Origin: Ohtaekwangia sp.
GTDB taxonomy: Bacteria > Bacteroidota > Bacteroidia > Cytophagales > Cyclobacteriaceae
Reading direction: 5' to 3'
Length of the DNA stretch: 64,000 nt
NCBI GenBank assembly: GCA_021155195.1
Contig: JAJNPV010000046.1
Span: 1-64,000 of the forward strand
Positions 16,314-26,144 of this stretch are shown in pieces (position 1 is the first letter of the stretch; each line of letters starts with the position of its first letter). A program made the translations under genes and the position numbers. The notes below the pieces were generated by a model. The model saw only the letters and a program-made list of their open reading frames with translations, had not been told where the DNA came from and made no database searches.

Positions 16314-17514
16314 AAACATCATTGCTATTGCTTGCTTATTGGCAACGGCTTGCTCTGGAGACAAAAATACATTGGAACAGCCACAGCTTACTTACATTAA
16401 CTCTCCTGCAGGATTAAGCAGTGCAGAGCCATTTTTATTTACCGATTCACAAGATCAGGTTTTCTTATCGTGGGTAGAAAAACAAGAAGGGATTAGTCAA
16501 TTGAAATTTTCGAAATTGGAAACAGGAGGTTGGACTGAACCTACAATGATTGCTTCTGGTAATGCGTGGTTTGTTAATTGGGCCGACTATCCCATGATGA
16601 CGACACATAATGGAAATTACGTAGCCCATTTTTTGGATAAGAGCGGAGAAAGTACGTATGCCTATGATGTTAAACTAGTAACATCAACTGATGGAAAGAA
16701 TTGGAACAATCCAATTACGCTTCATGATGACAAGAAGCAAGCTGAGCATGGGTTTGTAACCATTCTCCCGTACGGGGATAATTTTTTTGTTACCTGGCTT
16801 GATGGAAGAAACACCGTAATGGAGGGCATGGAGAATATGGCGGGCGATCACAGCGGGCATCATGGTGCGATGAGTTTACGTGCCGCGGTTATTGATCCGA
16901 CAGGAAAAAAAATAAATGAATGGGAATTAGATAACAAGACGTGCGACTGTTGCCAAACAACAGCTACCATTACTTCCAATGGCCCGGTGGTTGTTTACCG
17001 CGACCGATCAGATGAAGAAATCCGCGACATGTCCATTGTTCGGTTGGTAAATAATGAATGGACAACTCCACAACCTGTGCATGTCGATGAATGGAACATT
17101 GCAGGTTGCCCGGTAAATGGACCACGCATCTCAAGCATGGATAACAATGTAGCAGTAGCTTGGTTTACGGCTGCCAGCGATACCGCTCAGGTGAATGTTG
17201 CATTTTCTTTAAATGGAGGTGAAGCGTTTGAAGAGCCTATTCGAATTGATGAAGGGAAACCAATCGGAAGAGTGGATATTGTTTTATTGGATGCTGACAG
17301 GGCTGTAGTAAGTTGGATGGAGGGCTCGGCAATAAAGGCTCGGATCATTCACCGAAATGGCGAAAAAGATTCTCTCTGGGAAATTGCAAATTCATCTGGT
17401 GCCCGTTCCAGCGGGTTTCCTCAGATGACAAAAGCAGGCGATCAATTGCTATTTGCATGGACGGACGATAAAGAGAAAACACTTAAGACGGCAAGTATGT
17501 CTATAGGCAGGTAA
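16303..17514 (+). CDS. sialidase-like beta-propeller lipoprotein with CDCC motif
   Basis: A 403-residue lipoprotein (lipobox ATAC, about C17). Repeating blade-like segments resemble BNR/sialidase propellers (LVTSTDGKNWNNP, VAFSLNGGEAFEEP), but the sialidase Arg triad could not be confirmed. A C214-D-C216-C217 cluster, the His-rich GDHSGHHG and an AGCPVNGPRI loop look metal-binding rather than catalytic. It overlaps the TlpA-like gene by 11 bases at the end of the copper locus. The propeller may therefore act as a periplasmic metal-binding or redox partner, with the thioredoxin reducing its cysteines. Enzymatic annotation as exo-sialidase would be misleading. Role inferred. Confidence 0.72.
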   Translation: MKNKNIIAIACLLATACSGDKNTLEQPQLTYINSPAGLSSAEPFLFTDSQDQVFLSWVEKQEGISQLKFSKLETGGWTEPTMIASGNAWFVNWADYPMMTTHNGNYVAHFLDKSGESTYAYDVKLVTSTDGKNWNNPITLHDDKKQAEHGFVTILPYGDNFFVTWLDGRNTVMEGMENMAGDHSGHHGAMSLRAAVIDPTGKKINEWELDNKTCDCCQTTATITSNGPVVVYRDRSDEEIRDMSIVRLVNNEWTTPQPVHVDEWNIAGCPVNGPRISSMDNNVAVAWFTAASDTAQVNVAFSLNGGEAFEEPIRIDEGKPIGRVDIVLLDADRAVVSWMEGSAIKARIIHRNGEKDSLWEIANSSGARSSGFPQMTKAGDQLLFAWTDDKEKTLKTASMSIGR

Positions 17515-17573
17515 GTTTTCAAATTTTATTTTGGCTTATGATTTTTGGTTAATTATCCGTAATTAACAATCTC

Positions 17574-18878
17574 ATGGAGCATCCTGATAAAAGTAAAATA
17601 GGAATCTGGACTGCCACATCTTTGGTAATTGGTAATATGATTGCTTCGGGTGTGTTTATGTTGCCGGCAACCTTAGCGGTTTATGGAGGCATTAGTTTAG
17701 TGGGTTGGCTGATTTCAGGAGCCGGAGCATTATGTCTTGCGCTTGTATACAGTTGGTTGAGTAAACGTAGCCCTAATGCAACAGGTGGACCTTATGCTTA
17801 TACACGCCAAGGTATGGGCGAGTTTGCTGGTTTCCTCGTAGCCTGGGGTTATTGGATTTCAGTTTGGTGTACCAATGCTGCGATAGCCGTTGGCTTTGTA
17901 AGCTATTTAACCATCTTTGTTCCGGCATTAAGTAACAATCCTCTTTTGTCAGTAGGCACCGGGCTTGCGGCCATCTGGTTCTTAACGTGGATCAATACGA
18001 AAGGAATTAAAGAAGCAGGTATTGTTCAGGTAATCACTACAATTTTAAAACTAGCACCCTTGCTAGTGATTACACTAGGTGGACTTTTTTATCTTAACGT
18101 GGATCATTTCACTCCGTTCAACATAAGTTCGCAAACCAATCTGTCAGCCATTACAAGTGCGACCACGTTAACACTTTTTGCTTTTTTAGGATTGGAAAGT
18201 GCTACTATCCCTTCCGGGAATATTGAAGATCCGGAGAAAACAATTCCGCGTGCTACCATCATGGGTACCCTGCTAACAACTGCAATTTATTTTTTAGGTA
18301 CTGTTGCCGTGATGGGGTTAATTCCACCGGGTGAACTCCATCTTTCACAGGCACCTTTTGCAGATGCTGCTGCTTCAATCTGGGGCGAAGGTGCGCGTTA
18401 CTTAGTAGCGGGGGGTGCAGTGATCTCAACATTTGGCGCGCTCAATGGTTGGATCTTAATTCAGGGTCAAATGCCCTATGCAGCTGCGTGTGATAAAATA
18501 TTTCCTAAAATTTTTGCCAAAGAAAGTAAAAATGGAACTCCAGTAATGGGAATAGTTATTTCCAGTATATTGATTTCTATCTTAATGAGCATGAACTTTA
18601 CTCGCAGCCTGGCCGATACATTTACATTTATGATTCTGTTAACCACGCTAACCGTATTGGTTCCATACTTATTTTCTATAATTTCATTGGTGATGCTCGA
18701 ATACAAGCAACAAAAGTTAACAAGTTTTAAACTGGTTGTTTCAGTATTAGCCTTTCTCTATAGCATGTGGGCGATTATTGGGTCGGGTGAGGAAATTGTT
18801 TATTGGGGATTCATTTTGCTGATGGCCGGTCTTCCATTTTACGCCTGGATTCAAATGACAAGAAAAACCACGCCTTGA
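17574..18878 (+). CDS. APC-family amino acid permease (arginine/agmatine-type)
   Basis: A 434-residue integral inner-membrane protein with 12 hydrophobic segments. TM1 carries the substrate-binding GNMIASGVF stretch, and ATGGPYAYTRQGMGEFAGF follows TM2, both typical of the amino acid-polyamine-organocation superfamily near AdiC and its relatives. The stop codon TGA (18876-18878) is overlapped by the TTG start of an arginine-modifying enzyme. This makes import or exchange of arginine, citrulline, or a methylated arginine plausible. The exact substrate cannot be read from sequence. Confidence 0.87.
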   Translation: MEHPDKSKIGIWTATSLVIGNMIASGVFMLPATLAVYGGISLVGWLISGAGALCLALVYSWLSKRSPNATGGPYAYTRQGMGEFAGFLVAWGYWISVWCTNAAIAVGFVSYLTIFVPALSNNPLLSVGTGLAAIWFLTWINTKGIKEAGIVQVITTILKLAPLLVITLGGLFYLNVDHFTPFNISSQTNLSAITSATTLTLFAFLGLESATIPSGNIEDPEKTIPRATIMGTLLTTAIYFLGTVAVMGLIPPGELHLSQAPFADAAASIWGEGARYLVAGGAVISTFGALNGWILIQGQMPYAAACDKIFPKIFAKESKNGTPVMGIVISSILISILMSMNFTRSLADTFTFMILLTTLTVLVPYLFSIISLVMLEYKQQKLTSFKLVVSVLAFLYSMWAIIGSGEEIVYWGFILLMAGLPFYAWIQMTRKTTP

Positions 18879-19762
18879 AAACAACCTCTCACTCCGAATA
18901 CGGTAGACTTAAATCGGTTTTTATAAAAAAGCCTGAGGTAGCTTTTGTAAACGAACAACAAGTAACTAGTCAATGGAAAGAATTAAACTTTCTAGGTAAA
19001 CCGGATTTATCAAAAGCAATTGAAGAGTACACAGAGTTTGAAAAGATTTTAAGAAAGAGTGGAGCAAGTATTTCATACTTGCCTTTAAATCCGCATGTTA
19101 CTATGGACTCTATGTATTGTCGCGATGCTTCCATTGCTACTGATTTTGGAATGATCCTTTGTAGCATGGGAAAGGCTCAACGTAAAAATGAACCTGCTGC
19201 TGAAAAACTTTCCTTTGAACAAAATAAGATTAAAATTTTAGGCGAGATAAAATCACCGGGTACGTTGGAAGGCGGTGATGTTGCCTGGATTGATCTCAAA
19301 ACTCTTGCAGTGGGTCACACCTATCGCACAAATGAAAATGGAATAATCCAACTTGAAAATTTAGTAGAGCCATTAGGAATTGAAGTATTAGTAGCGTCCA
19401 TGCCACATTATAAAGGTCCGACTGACGTTTTTCATTTAATGTCGGTGTTAAGCCCTGTCGATAAGGATTTGGCAGTTGTTTATTCCCCGCTCATGCCAAT
19501 CGCATTTCGGAATACCTTATTAGACAAAGGATTTTCATTTGTGGAAGTACCCGATTCGGAATGGGACTCTATGGGATGTAACGTGTTGGCGATCGCACCG
19601 CGCGAAGTTGTTATGGTAAAAGGGAACCCAATTACAAAGCATAGATTGGAACAAGCCGGATGCATCGTATGGGAGTATACTGGAAATGAAATCAGCGTGA
19701 AAGGCGGGGGTGGACCCACATGTCTCACCCGCCCCATTGAACGCTATTTGATTAATGAGTAA
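18875..19762 (+). CDS. DDAH / arginine deiminase-like amidinotransferase-fold hydrolase
   Basis: A 296-residue pentein-fold enzyme. Visible landmarks are MYCRDASI, the LEGGD loop, the catalytic His in DVFHLMS and the nucleophilic Cys in GGGGPTCLTRP near residue 283. Such enzymes hydrolyse the guanidinium of arginine or dimethylarginine to citrulline. No ATG precedes the conserved N-terminus (SEYGRLKSVFIKKP). The TTG at 18875, overlapping the permease stop as TTGA, is the best start and implies translational coupling. Whether the substrate is free arginine or a methylated form is open. Confidence 0.83.
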   Translation: MKTTSHSEYGRLKSVFIKKPEVAFVNEQQVTSQWKELNFLGKPDLSKAIEEYTEFEKILRKSGASISYLPLNPHVTMDSMYCRDASIATDFGMILCSMGKAQRKNEPAAEKLSFEQNKIKILGEIKSPGTLEGGDVAWIDLKTLAVGHTYRTNENGIIQLENLVEPLGIEVLVASMPHYKGPTDVFHLMSVLSPVDKDLAVVYSPLMPIAFRNTLLDKGFSFVEVPDSEWDSMGCNVLAIAPREVVMVKGNPITKHRLEQAGCIVWEYTGNEISVKGGGGPTCLTRPIERYLINE

Positions 19763-19780
19763 TAAATCTGAAATTGAATT

Positions 19781-20599
19781 ATGGAAGCATTTTTGAATTT
19801 CTTTGAAACTATGCCTACCTGGCAACGTGCAGCTTGGATTTTCATATGTCTGTTTGTGTGTTGGATTTTAGAGGGCAGTTTTCCACTGTTTACCCTCAAC
19901 TATAAAAAATGGAAACATGCGGGAGTTAATTTTGTATTTCTAACCACCACTATGATTATCAATGTAGTTTTTGGAATTGTAACGGTAGGTGTTTTCGTTT
20001 GGATAGAATCCAATCAGTTTGGATTAACGTATTTGATTGATTGGCCAATTTGGGCAGAGTTACTTTTGAGTATCCTGATCTTTGAATTAATGGCTCAGTA
20101 TTTAGTTCATTATTTATTACACCGAGTAAAGTGGATGTGGAAATTTCACATGATCCATCACAGTGATACACATTTAGACGCAACATCAGGCACGCGTCAT
20201 CATCCTGGTGATTTTGTGATGCGCGAAGTTTTTGCATTAGGTGCAGTAGTGGTAACAGGCGCACCGGCTGGTTATTATTTCTTCTATAGAATTTGCACGG
20301 TGTTCTTCACGTACTTCACGCATGCAAATATTTATTTACCAATCTGGATCGATAAACCATTAAGTTATATTTTCATCACGCCCAACGTTCATAAATTTCA
20401 TCATCACTTTGAACGGCCCTGGACAGATACAAACTTTGGAAATATTTTTTCCATTTGGGATCGTCTCTTTGGTACGTTCGTGTATGACGATCCTAGAAAA
20501 ATTAAATATGGATTAGATGTGCTGGATGCGTCAAAAGATGAAAATTTAAGTTATCAATTCAAATTACCTTTCAACAAGTCTGTAAAGACTGATTATTGA
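19781..20599 (+). CDS. sterol desaturase / fatty acid hydroxylase family membrane protein
   Basis: A 272-residue membrane protein with about four hydrophobic segments. The histidine clusters of di-iron hydroxylases are present: HYLLHRVKWMWKFHMIHHSD, SGTRHHP and HKFHHHFERPW. The family hydroxylates or desaturates lipid chains at the membrane face using oxygen. The gene starts 18 bases after the arginine-hydrolase gene but has no obvious functional link. A single -7 box follows it, for the next gene. Substrate unknown. Confidence 0.87.
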   Translation: MEAFLNFFETMPTWQRAAWIFICLFVCWILEGSFPLFTLNYKKWKHAGVNFVFLTTTMIINVVFGIVTVGVFVWIESNQFGLTYLIDWPIWAELLLSILIFELMAQYLVHYLLHRVKWMWKFHMIHHSDTHLDATSGTRHHPGDFVMREVFALGAVVVTGAPAGYYFFYRICTVFFTYFTHANIYLPIWIDKPLSYIFITPNVHKFHHHFERPWTDTNFGNIFSIWDRLFGTFVYDDPRKIKYGLDVLDASKDENLSYQFKLPFNKSVKTDY

Positions 20600-20622
20600 T
20601 TTATCTTTTGTTACAATTTCCT

Positions 20623-20630
20623 TATTTTTG
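20623..20630 (+). promoter_or_regulatory. candidate -7 promoter box for the T9SS-secreted protein
   Basis: TATTTTTG matches TAnnTTTG exactly and lies 22 bases before the ATG at 20653. A TTTTG at 20606-20610 is too close to serve as the -33 element, so only half of the promoter is supported. Confidence 0.35.
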
Positions 20631-20652
20631 AGATAAAGTGCATACTATAGTG

Positions 20653-23600
20653 ATGGCTAAATTTCAAGTAAGGCTTCGTTTGGGTTTGTTAATTTTACTG
20701 TTAACAGGTTTTTTTTTCAATGCTTTTTCCCAGGCGAGTGTAGTTGCCGGTTCTGTAACAACTTCAAAAACGGCTTATACGGTTGGCTTAGGAAATAATC
20801 GATTAATTGTTGTGGCCGTTGGCCACGAGGCTGGAGCCCCAGTAGGAACAGTTTCCGGAATTACCTGGGGTGGTCAGTCCCTTACGCTTGCAAGCGCTCA
20901 GTCGAGTGGTGGCGGGGGCGGTGTTCTTCGAGGAGAAATTTGGTATCTCAATGAAGCGGGTATTTCAGCAGCTCGTGGAAGTTGCTCATACAATTTTGTA
21001 GTCACCTGGAGTTCGGGGCCAACAACGGAATTGTTCACAGCATTAACTTTAAAAGATGTAGATCAAACAACGCCTGTTGCTGCGGTTAATAGCAATAATC
21101 AGAATAATACGTCAAGCATTGCAACTGGCAATATTGCAGCGGGTGTCAATGATATTGCTATTTATGCTTCTGTTTCCGATCAAAGCAGGACACACACAGC
21201 GGCTGCATCGTATACAGAAGAAAGCGATCAAGTTGTTGGTGGTACCGCAAGTTTGGCAATGGCATCAAGACAAATTACTACAGCCGGAAATGAGAATCCT
21301 TCAGCAACCTGGGTTGGCGGTAATTCAAGGCTCATTATTGTTGGAACAGTTTTTAATGGAATTACGACAACATCCGTTCAAACATTTTACACAAGGGCAA
21401 CGGGAGCGTGGGATTTAAATACTTCATGGTCGTTCAGTGCAGACGGATCAAGTGGGGCAGTACCTGTTGGCGTTTGGCCTACCAGAACAGATAATGTTAT
21501 CATTCGGTCAGGACATAACATTACAATAAATGCCACCGATGATAACAAAATATGCGGGCGCTCACCTGATGGATTAGCGTTGGGAAATGTGGGGCCATTC
21601 ATCTCTTCTAACATTGCTATGTTTTATCAGACAGGCGATATTACTATTGCAGGAACATTGACAGTTACAGGAATTGAAATGATGGTATCAGGGTATACCC
21701 ATATTTTATCTACGGGATCGTTTACCTTGTCTTCCTACCTGGTGAATGTTGGATATCTGGAAGCGGATGCTTCATCCACTTTAAGCACGCTTGATGACTT
21801 TGTTATTACAGGAAACAGCACAACTATCATTAACACAAATACGACTTCAGCGGATGATTTTATTATCGATCATACGAATGCTACCTTGTGTGGCACGGGT
21901 ACCACCACCCTTCAAAATGGAGGCGGCAGCGCCATCACTTATACAAACTCTGCTACGGTAAACCAAATATGCACTTCCTTTACGATTAATTGCACAGGGG
22001 GTGGATGTACTGGATTTCCGGTAGTAGGGACCGGGGTAGTTATTACAGGCAATTCTGGACCTTCCGGAGTTGGTAGTTCGTTAGGAACGTCAGCCTTAAA
22101 ACTTTGGTTTAGAACGGACAACGGCCTTAGCCTTACGGGATCAAACGTTGATAGTTGGGCGAATTCAGCTGGGATTGCAGGATTAAATATTAGTGAAACG
22201 GGAGCTCAGCGGCCTACCCGTGTAATTAATGCATTAAATGGTTTTAGTGAAGTGAGCTTTAATGGTTCAAACCGACTGAGAACCGGATTAAATCTGACCA
22301 CATCAAATTTTGTCAATGACCAAGCTACTTCTTTTATTGTAGCTCGCGCTGACAACACAACGCAAACCAGCAGTGTTTATTTAACTGATCCTCTGGAGAC
22401 TAATAGATTTTCAAATCATTTACCATGGGCGGGTACAGTATATTATGATATTGGAAATTGTTGCGGAAATAATGCTAGACTTGATGTAGGAGGCCTTACG
22501 GGTTTAACAGGATATTCCATATTTACGTATGATGCTGAACCAACAACCGGAAAGCAATTGTATAGAAATGGAACACTATTACTTAGTAGAGCAAGTACTT
22601 CTGCCTACACAAGCCATGCAACACATCGTTTTAATATTGGAGCTAATACTTCAGGATCGAATGGATTTCAAGGCGATGTGACCGAACTCATTATTTTTAC
22701 GACCCGTGTAAATACAGCTCAACGACTTATAGTCGATAATTATCTTTCAGCTAAATATAACCTTGCACTCGCATCGAATGATCTTTACACCATGGACAAT
22801 CCGGCTAATGGTAATTTTGATTTTGAAGTGGCCGGCATTGGTCAAGCCACTGATGGATCCAGCCATAAGGATGCGAAAGGAGACGGTGCAGTGCGCATGT
22901 GGAATCCAAATAATTTAGGTAATAATGAGTTTCTGCTATGGGGTCATAACGGATTGAGTTTTGCCGGTGGCAATACCAGCGATGTTGATAATGTAGTCAT
23001 TCAAGAGCGCATTAATAGAGTGTGGCGAGTTAGTGAAGCTGGCGATGTTGGCACAACATCACTATCGGTTAATATGAATGGAACACTTGGAAGTGCGCTG
23101 GGAAGTAATTTAAGATTATTGATTGACCGGGATGGTGACGGGTTTGCCGATAACGATGTTACACCGATCTCAGGATCATTCTCCGGAGGTATCGTAACTT
23201 TTTCTGGTGTCAATCTTCAGAATGGTGATCGGTTTACTATTGGTAACACCAATTTTGCTTTGCCGCTGCCAATTCAATTGATAAATTTTGAAGCCATTGC
23301 GAAACAATCAGAAGTTAAGTTACTATGGAGCACAGCTTCGGAATTGAATAACGATTTCTTTATAGTCCAACGCTCGCAAGACGCAGAAACATGGCAAGAC
23401 GTAACGATTGTAAAAGGAGCAGGAACAAGAAATTTCAGAACCGACTATGAAACAATGGATGGACTTCCTTTCAGTGGAGTTTCTTATTATCGCTTAAAAC
23501 AAACCGACTTCGATAAAGAATTTTCTTATTCTCCTGTAAGACGAGTAGAATTGAATAATGAATTTCAATTGAAAGTATATCCGAATCCTTCTTCAGGCAC

Positions 23601-23799
23601 GTTTACAGTTTCAACAGGTTTTGATATTACACTTGATAATATCCGCCTGATTAATTCAGTAGGACAAGTTATTCCAATTCAGTTGCAATCGGATCAATCA
23701 AGCACAACGGTAGCTTCGCAATCTGTGGCTCCTGGCATTTACATCTTGCAGGTAAGCAAGGGATTTTGGAGACAGTCGGTGCGTGTGGTTATTGAATGA
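20653..23799 (+). CDS. large T9SS-secreted protein with C-terminal sorting domain
   Basis: A 1048-residue exported protein. The signal peptide ends near NAFSQ (about residue 27). The N-terminal half is rich in Ser, Thr, Gly and Asn with beta-sheet character. A concanavalin/LamG-like region follows (about 485-710: LKLWFRTDNGLSLTGSNVDSW, YLSAKYNLALASNDLYT). A segment of the GIGQATDGSSHKDAKG type found in Bacteroidota surface proteins comes next. The last 80 residues form a type A T9SS sorting domain (LKVYPNPSSGTFTVST to YILQVSKG). It should be secreted across the outer membrane and attached or released. ATG 20653 was chosen over GTG 20638. Ligand unknown. Confidence 0.87.
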   Translation: MAKFQVRLRLGLLILLLTGFFFNAFSQASVVAGSVTTSKTAYTVGLGNNRLIVVAVGHEAGAPVGTVSGITWGGQSLTLASAQSSGGGGGVLRGEIWYLNEAGISAARGSCSYNFVVTWSSGPTTELFTALTLKDVDQTTPVAAVNSNNQNNTSSIATGNIAAGVNDIAIYASVSDQSRTHTAAASYTEESDQVVGGTASLAMASRQITTAGNENPSATWVGGNSRLIIVGTVFNGITTTSVQTFYTRATGAWDLNTSWSFSADGSSGAVPVGVWPTRTDNVIIRSGHNITINATDDNKICGRSPDGLALGNVGPFISSNIAMFYQTGDITIAGTLTVTGIEMMVSGYTHILSTGSFTLSSYLVNVGYLEADASSTLSTLDDFVITGNSTTIINTNTTSADDFIIDHTNATLCGTGTTTLQNGGGSAITYTNSATVNQICTSFTINCTGGGCTGFPVVGTGVVITGNSGPSGVGSSLGTSALKLWFRTDNGLSLTGSNVDSWANSAGIAGLNISETGAQRPTRVINALNGFSEVSFNGSNRLRTGLNLTTSNFVNDQATSFIVARADNTTQTSSVYLTDPLETNRFSNHLPWAGTVYYDIGNCCGNNARLDVGGLTGLTGYSIFTYDAEPTTGKQLYRNGTLLLSRASTSAYTSHATHRFNIGANTSGSNGFQGDVTELIIFTTRVNTAQRLIVDNYLSAKYNLALASNDLYTMDNPANGNFDFEVAGIGQATDGSSHKDAKGDGAVRMWNPNNLGNNEFLLWGHNGLSFAGGNTSDVDNVVIQERINRVWRVSEAGDVGTTSLSVNMNGTLGSALGSNLRLLIDRDGDGFADNDVTPISGSFSGGIVTFSGVNLQNGDRFTIGNTNFALPLPIQLINFEAIAKQSEVKLLWSTASELNNDFFIVQRSQDAETWQDVTIVKGAGTRNFRTDYETMDGLPFSGVSYYRLKQTDFDKEFSYSPVRRVELNNEFQLKVYPNPSSGTFTVSTGFDITLDNIRLINSVGQVIPIQLQSDQSSTTVASQSVAPGIYILQVSKGFWRQSVRVVIE

Positions 23800-23800
23800 T

Positions 23801-26110
23801 TTAGTTGTTAACTGCAATTGGAGCGCTCAAACACGCATCCGGAATATTAAACGCATCTGTAAGTGGCACAGCGTCTTGCCTGATATCCCAGCAAAGCTGG
23901 TTCACCAACTTGCGAATAGCTTTAGTTTTTACACCTTCCATGTACCCTTGTTCCAAATACCAACCTTTATTTTTTTCAATCTGCGAAAGTGCAAACAAGT
24001 CGCATAGTTTTTTGAGCACGGCTTTACAACTGGCATCTTTAGTGGCTTCTACTTGTTCAATAAATTTTTCCAGAATAATTCGCTCAATGTAAGCAAACCC
24101 CACCTGTACTAAATGTTGTTGGCAAACATTAAATGCATCAAACGAATCCATACTACTATCAATGTGTCTTTTGATTCGCTTGGCTGCGGAAGTAAGTATA
24201 TCGCGCTCTCTGTATTTGAATGCGTCTAACTGAAATTCTGAATCCAATAAATGTTCGTCATCTGTTTTACGAACAATGATCGGATTCAATTCTGTAATCG
24301 TAGTTTTTGCCTGATCAGTTAGATAATTCAAAATGGTAAACACGTTCATGTTACTAAACTCTTGCCTAAATTCAGTAAGTCTGCTTTTAGCTACCAATTG
24401 CATCAGCACCGTATTATCGCCTTCAAACGTTGTATAAACATCCGTATCATTCTTTAATACTTCAATTCGGTTCTCAGACAAATACCCCTTGCCACCGCAC
24501 GCTTCACGACATTCTTGCAATGTGGCAGTGGTATTCCATGTGGCAAATGATTTTAGTCCGGCAGCCAACGCCTCAATCTCCTGCATGTCTTCTTCTTTTC
24601 GGTTAAGGAAACGATTGGTAAGATATTGAAGTGCAAAATGCAATGCGTACGTATTCGCAAGCAAAGGCATTAACCTTCGTTGATGGGTTCTGTAATTTAA
24701 GATGGGAACTTCACTTCCACCTTCAGGGCCAAATTGCCTCCGTTTATCACCATATCGAATGGCAATCGTTAATCCGGATTTTGAAGCAGCGTTTCCTGAA
24801 CGTGGTATTCCTATGCGCCCGCCCACTAATGTACCGAGCATAGTGAAAAATCTTCGGTTGTCACTGGCAATGGGGCTTTCAAATTTTCCATCCGCATTAA
24901 CAGATGCAAATCGATCAAGCATATTTTCTACCGGAACAATAACGTGATTGAAATAGATCACCCCATTATCCACTCCATTCAATCCCATCTTACGTCCACA
25001 ATCTTTAATCTTTACTCCCGGTAAAACCTTTCCTTTTTTATCCCGCAGGGGAACAACAAAAGCACTTACTCCGTAATCTTTTCCGTCAATAATTAATTTG
25101 GCAAATACGGTAGCCATTTGCCCATGAACTGCTGCATTGCCTATATACTCTTTGCGTGCTTGCTCATTAGGTGTATTTATTTTAATTGTCTTGGTTGCAT
25201 GATCATAGGTAGCGGTTGTTTCAATTCCCTTTACATTCGAGCCATGATTGGTTTCGGTCATAGCAAAGCAACCGGGTAATTCCAACGTGCCAATGTCTTT
25301 TAAATATTTTTTATGATGTTTCTCTGTTCCCAAAAAATAAACACTCATGCCCCATAAGCCGAACTGAACGCCAAATTTTATAACCAAGCTTAAATCGTGG
25401 TAACTCAATGTTTCCATGATGGCAAAGTAGGCAGCCATATCGCCACTACCTCCAAATTCTTTTGGATAAGCCATAGAACCAAATCCCTGATCGGCCAAAA
25501 ACTTACACCATTGCAACACGCGAGCGCGATATAGATCAAGATCACCGGGGCTCACATATTGAAATTCAGGATCGGAGATCAGGGTTTTTACTTTTCTGAT
25601 AACCTGAGCATGTTCGCCATCCAAAATTTTAGTAAGTTCAGCTACCGAGAAATTTTGTTGAGTAGTTTGTTCCGAAGTTATGGTTTTGCGATTGGGTTGA
25701 AAGGTGTAACCCGCTTCCTGACTTATAACACCTAATGCTGATTCAATTTTTTCCAACGTGGGTCTTGCCTTTATCAGCGTTTCATGAGTGGTTACATTTC
25801 CATTACTGCGAAGGTTTGATAACCGAATCCCTAAACTCACCAATGTTTCTTTTGAGTTGACTTTATCGGTCACTTCGCTGATGGCAGTTCGCCAACTCAT
25901 GAGTTCATCCACGGAAGGTGGATTTGCAGGATTAATTTTGGAGGATAAAAATTTTCGTTCCGCTTCTGTTAACCAGGATTGACTATCGATGAGCCCTTCG
26001 AGTGTTGATACTTCACTTGGTGTAAGTATGGAATCGGACCACACCGTATAAAGGATAGGGACAAATACCAATAACATAGGATTGGCCTTCACAAAATCTG
26101 ATTCTATCAT
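23801..26110 (-). CDS. acyl-CoA dehydrogenase/oxidase-like flavoenzyme with N-terminal helical domain
   Basis: A 769-residue soluble enzyme resembling acyl-CoA oxidases of the peroxisomal type. The core (about 180-600) has the FAD-contact CFAMTETNHGSN, the R-N-F-type substrate region DNRRFFTMLGTLVGGRIG, and the catalytic-Glu segment TTFEGDNTVLMQL. The first 90 residues form an extra helical domain with a TerB-like look (MLLVFVPILYTVWSDSILTP), not usual for the family. It would act in fatty-acid beta-oxidation, using either an electron-transfer protein or oxygen. It ends one base after the convergent T9SS gene, leaving no room for separate terminators. Confidence 0.88.
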   Translation of the reverse strand: MIESDFVKANPMLLVFVPILYTVWSDSILTPSEVSTLEGLIDSQSWLTEAERKFLSSKINPANPPSVDELMSWRTAISEVTDKVNSKETLVSLGIRLSNLRSNGNVTTHETLIKARPTLEKIESALGVISQEAGYTFQPNRKTITSEQTTQQNFSVAELTKILDGEHAQVIRKVKTLISDPEFQYVSPGDLDLYRARVLQWCKFLADQGFGSMAYPKEFGGSGDMAAYFAIMETLSYHDLSLVIKFGVQFGLWGMSVYFLGTEKHHKKYLKDIGTLELPGCFAMTETNHGSNVKGIETTATYDHATKTIKINTPNEQARKEYIGNAAVHGQMATVFAKLIIDGKDYGVSAFVVPLRDKKGKVLPGVKIKDCGRKMGLNGVDNGVIYFNHVIVPVENMLDRFASVNADGKFESPIASDNRRFFTMLGTLVGGRIGIPRSGNAASKSGLTIAIRYGDKRRQFGPEGGSEVPILNYRTHQRRLMPLLANTYALHFALQYLTNRFLNRKEEDMQEIEALAAGLKSFATWNTTATLQECREACGGKGYLSENRIEVLKNDTDVYTTFEGDNTVLMQLVAKSRLTEFRQEFSNMNVFTILNYLTDQAKTTITELNPIIVRKTDDEHLLDSEFQLDAFKYRERDILTSAAKRIKRHIDSSMDSFDAFNVCQQHLVQVGFAYIERIILEKFIEQVEATKDASCKAVLKKLCDLFALSQIEKNKGWYLEQGYMEGVKTKAIRKLVNQLCWDIRQDAVPLTDAFNIPDACLSAPIAVNN

Positions 26111-26144
26111 AGAAGTTGACTATTTTATTTTTTGACGTTACGAA

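Noticed and set aside
16303..17514. Exo-alpha-sialidase
   Set aside because: Propeller-like repeats alone do not show it. The Arg triad and catalytic Tyr/Glu could not be found, and the context is copper handling.
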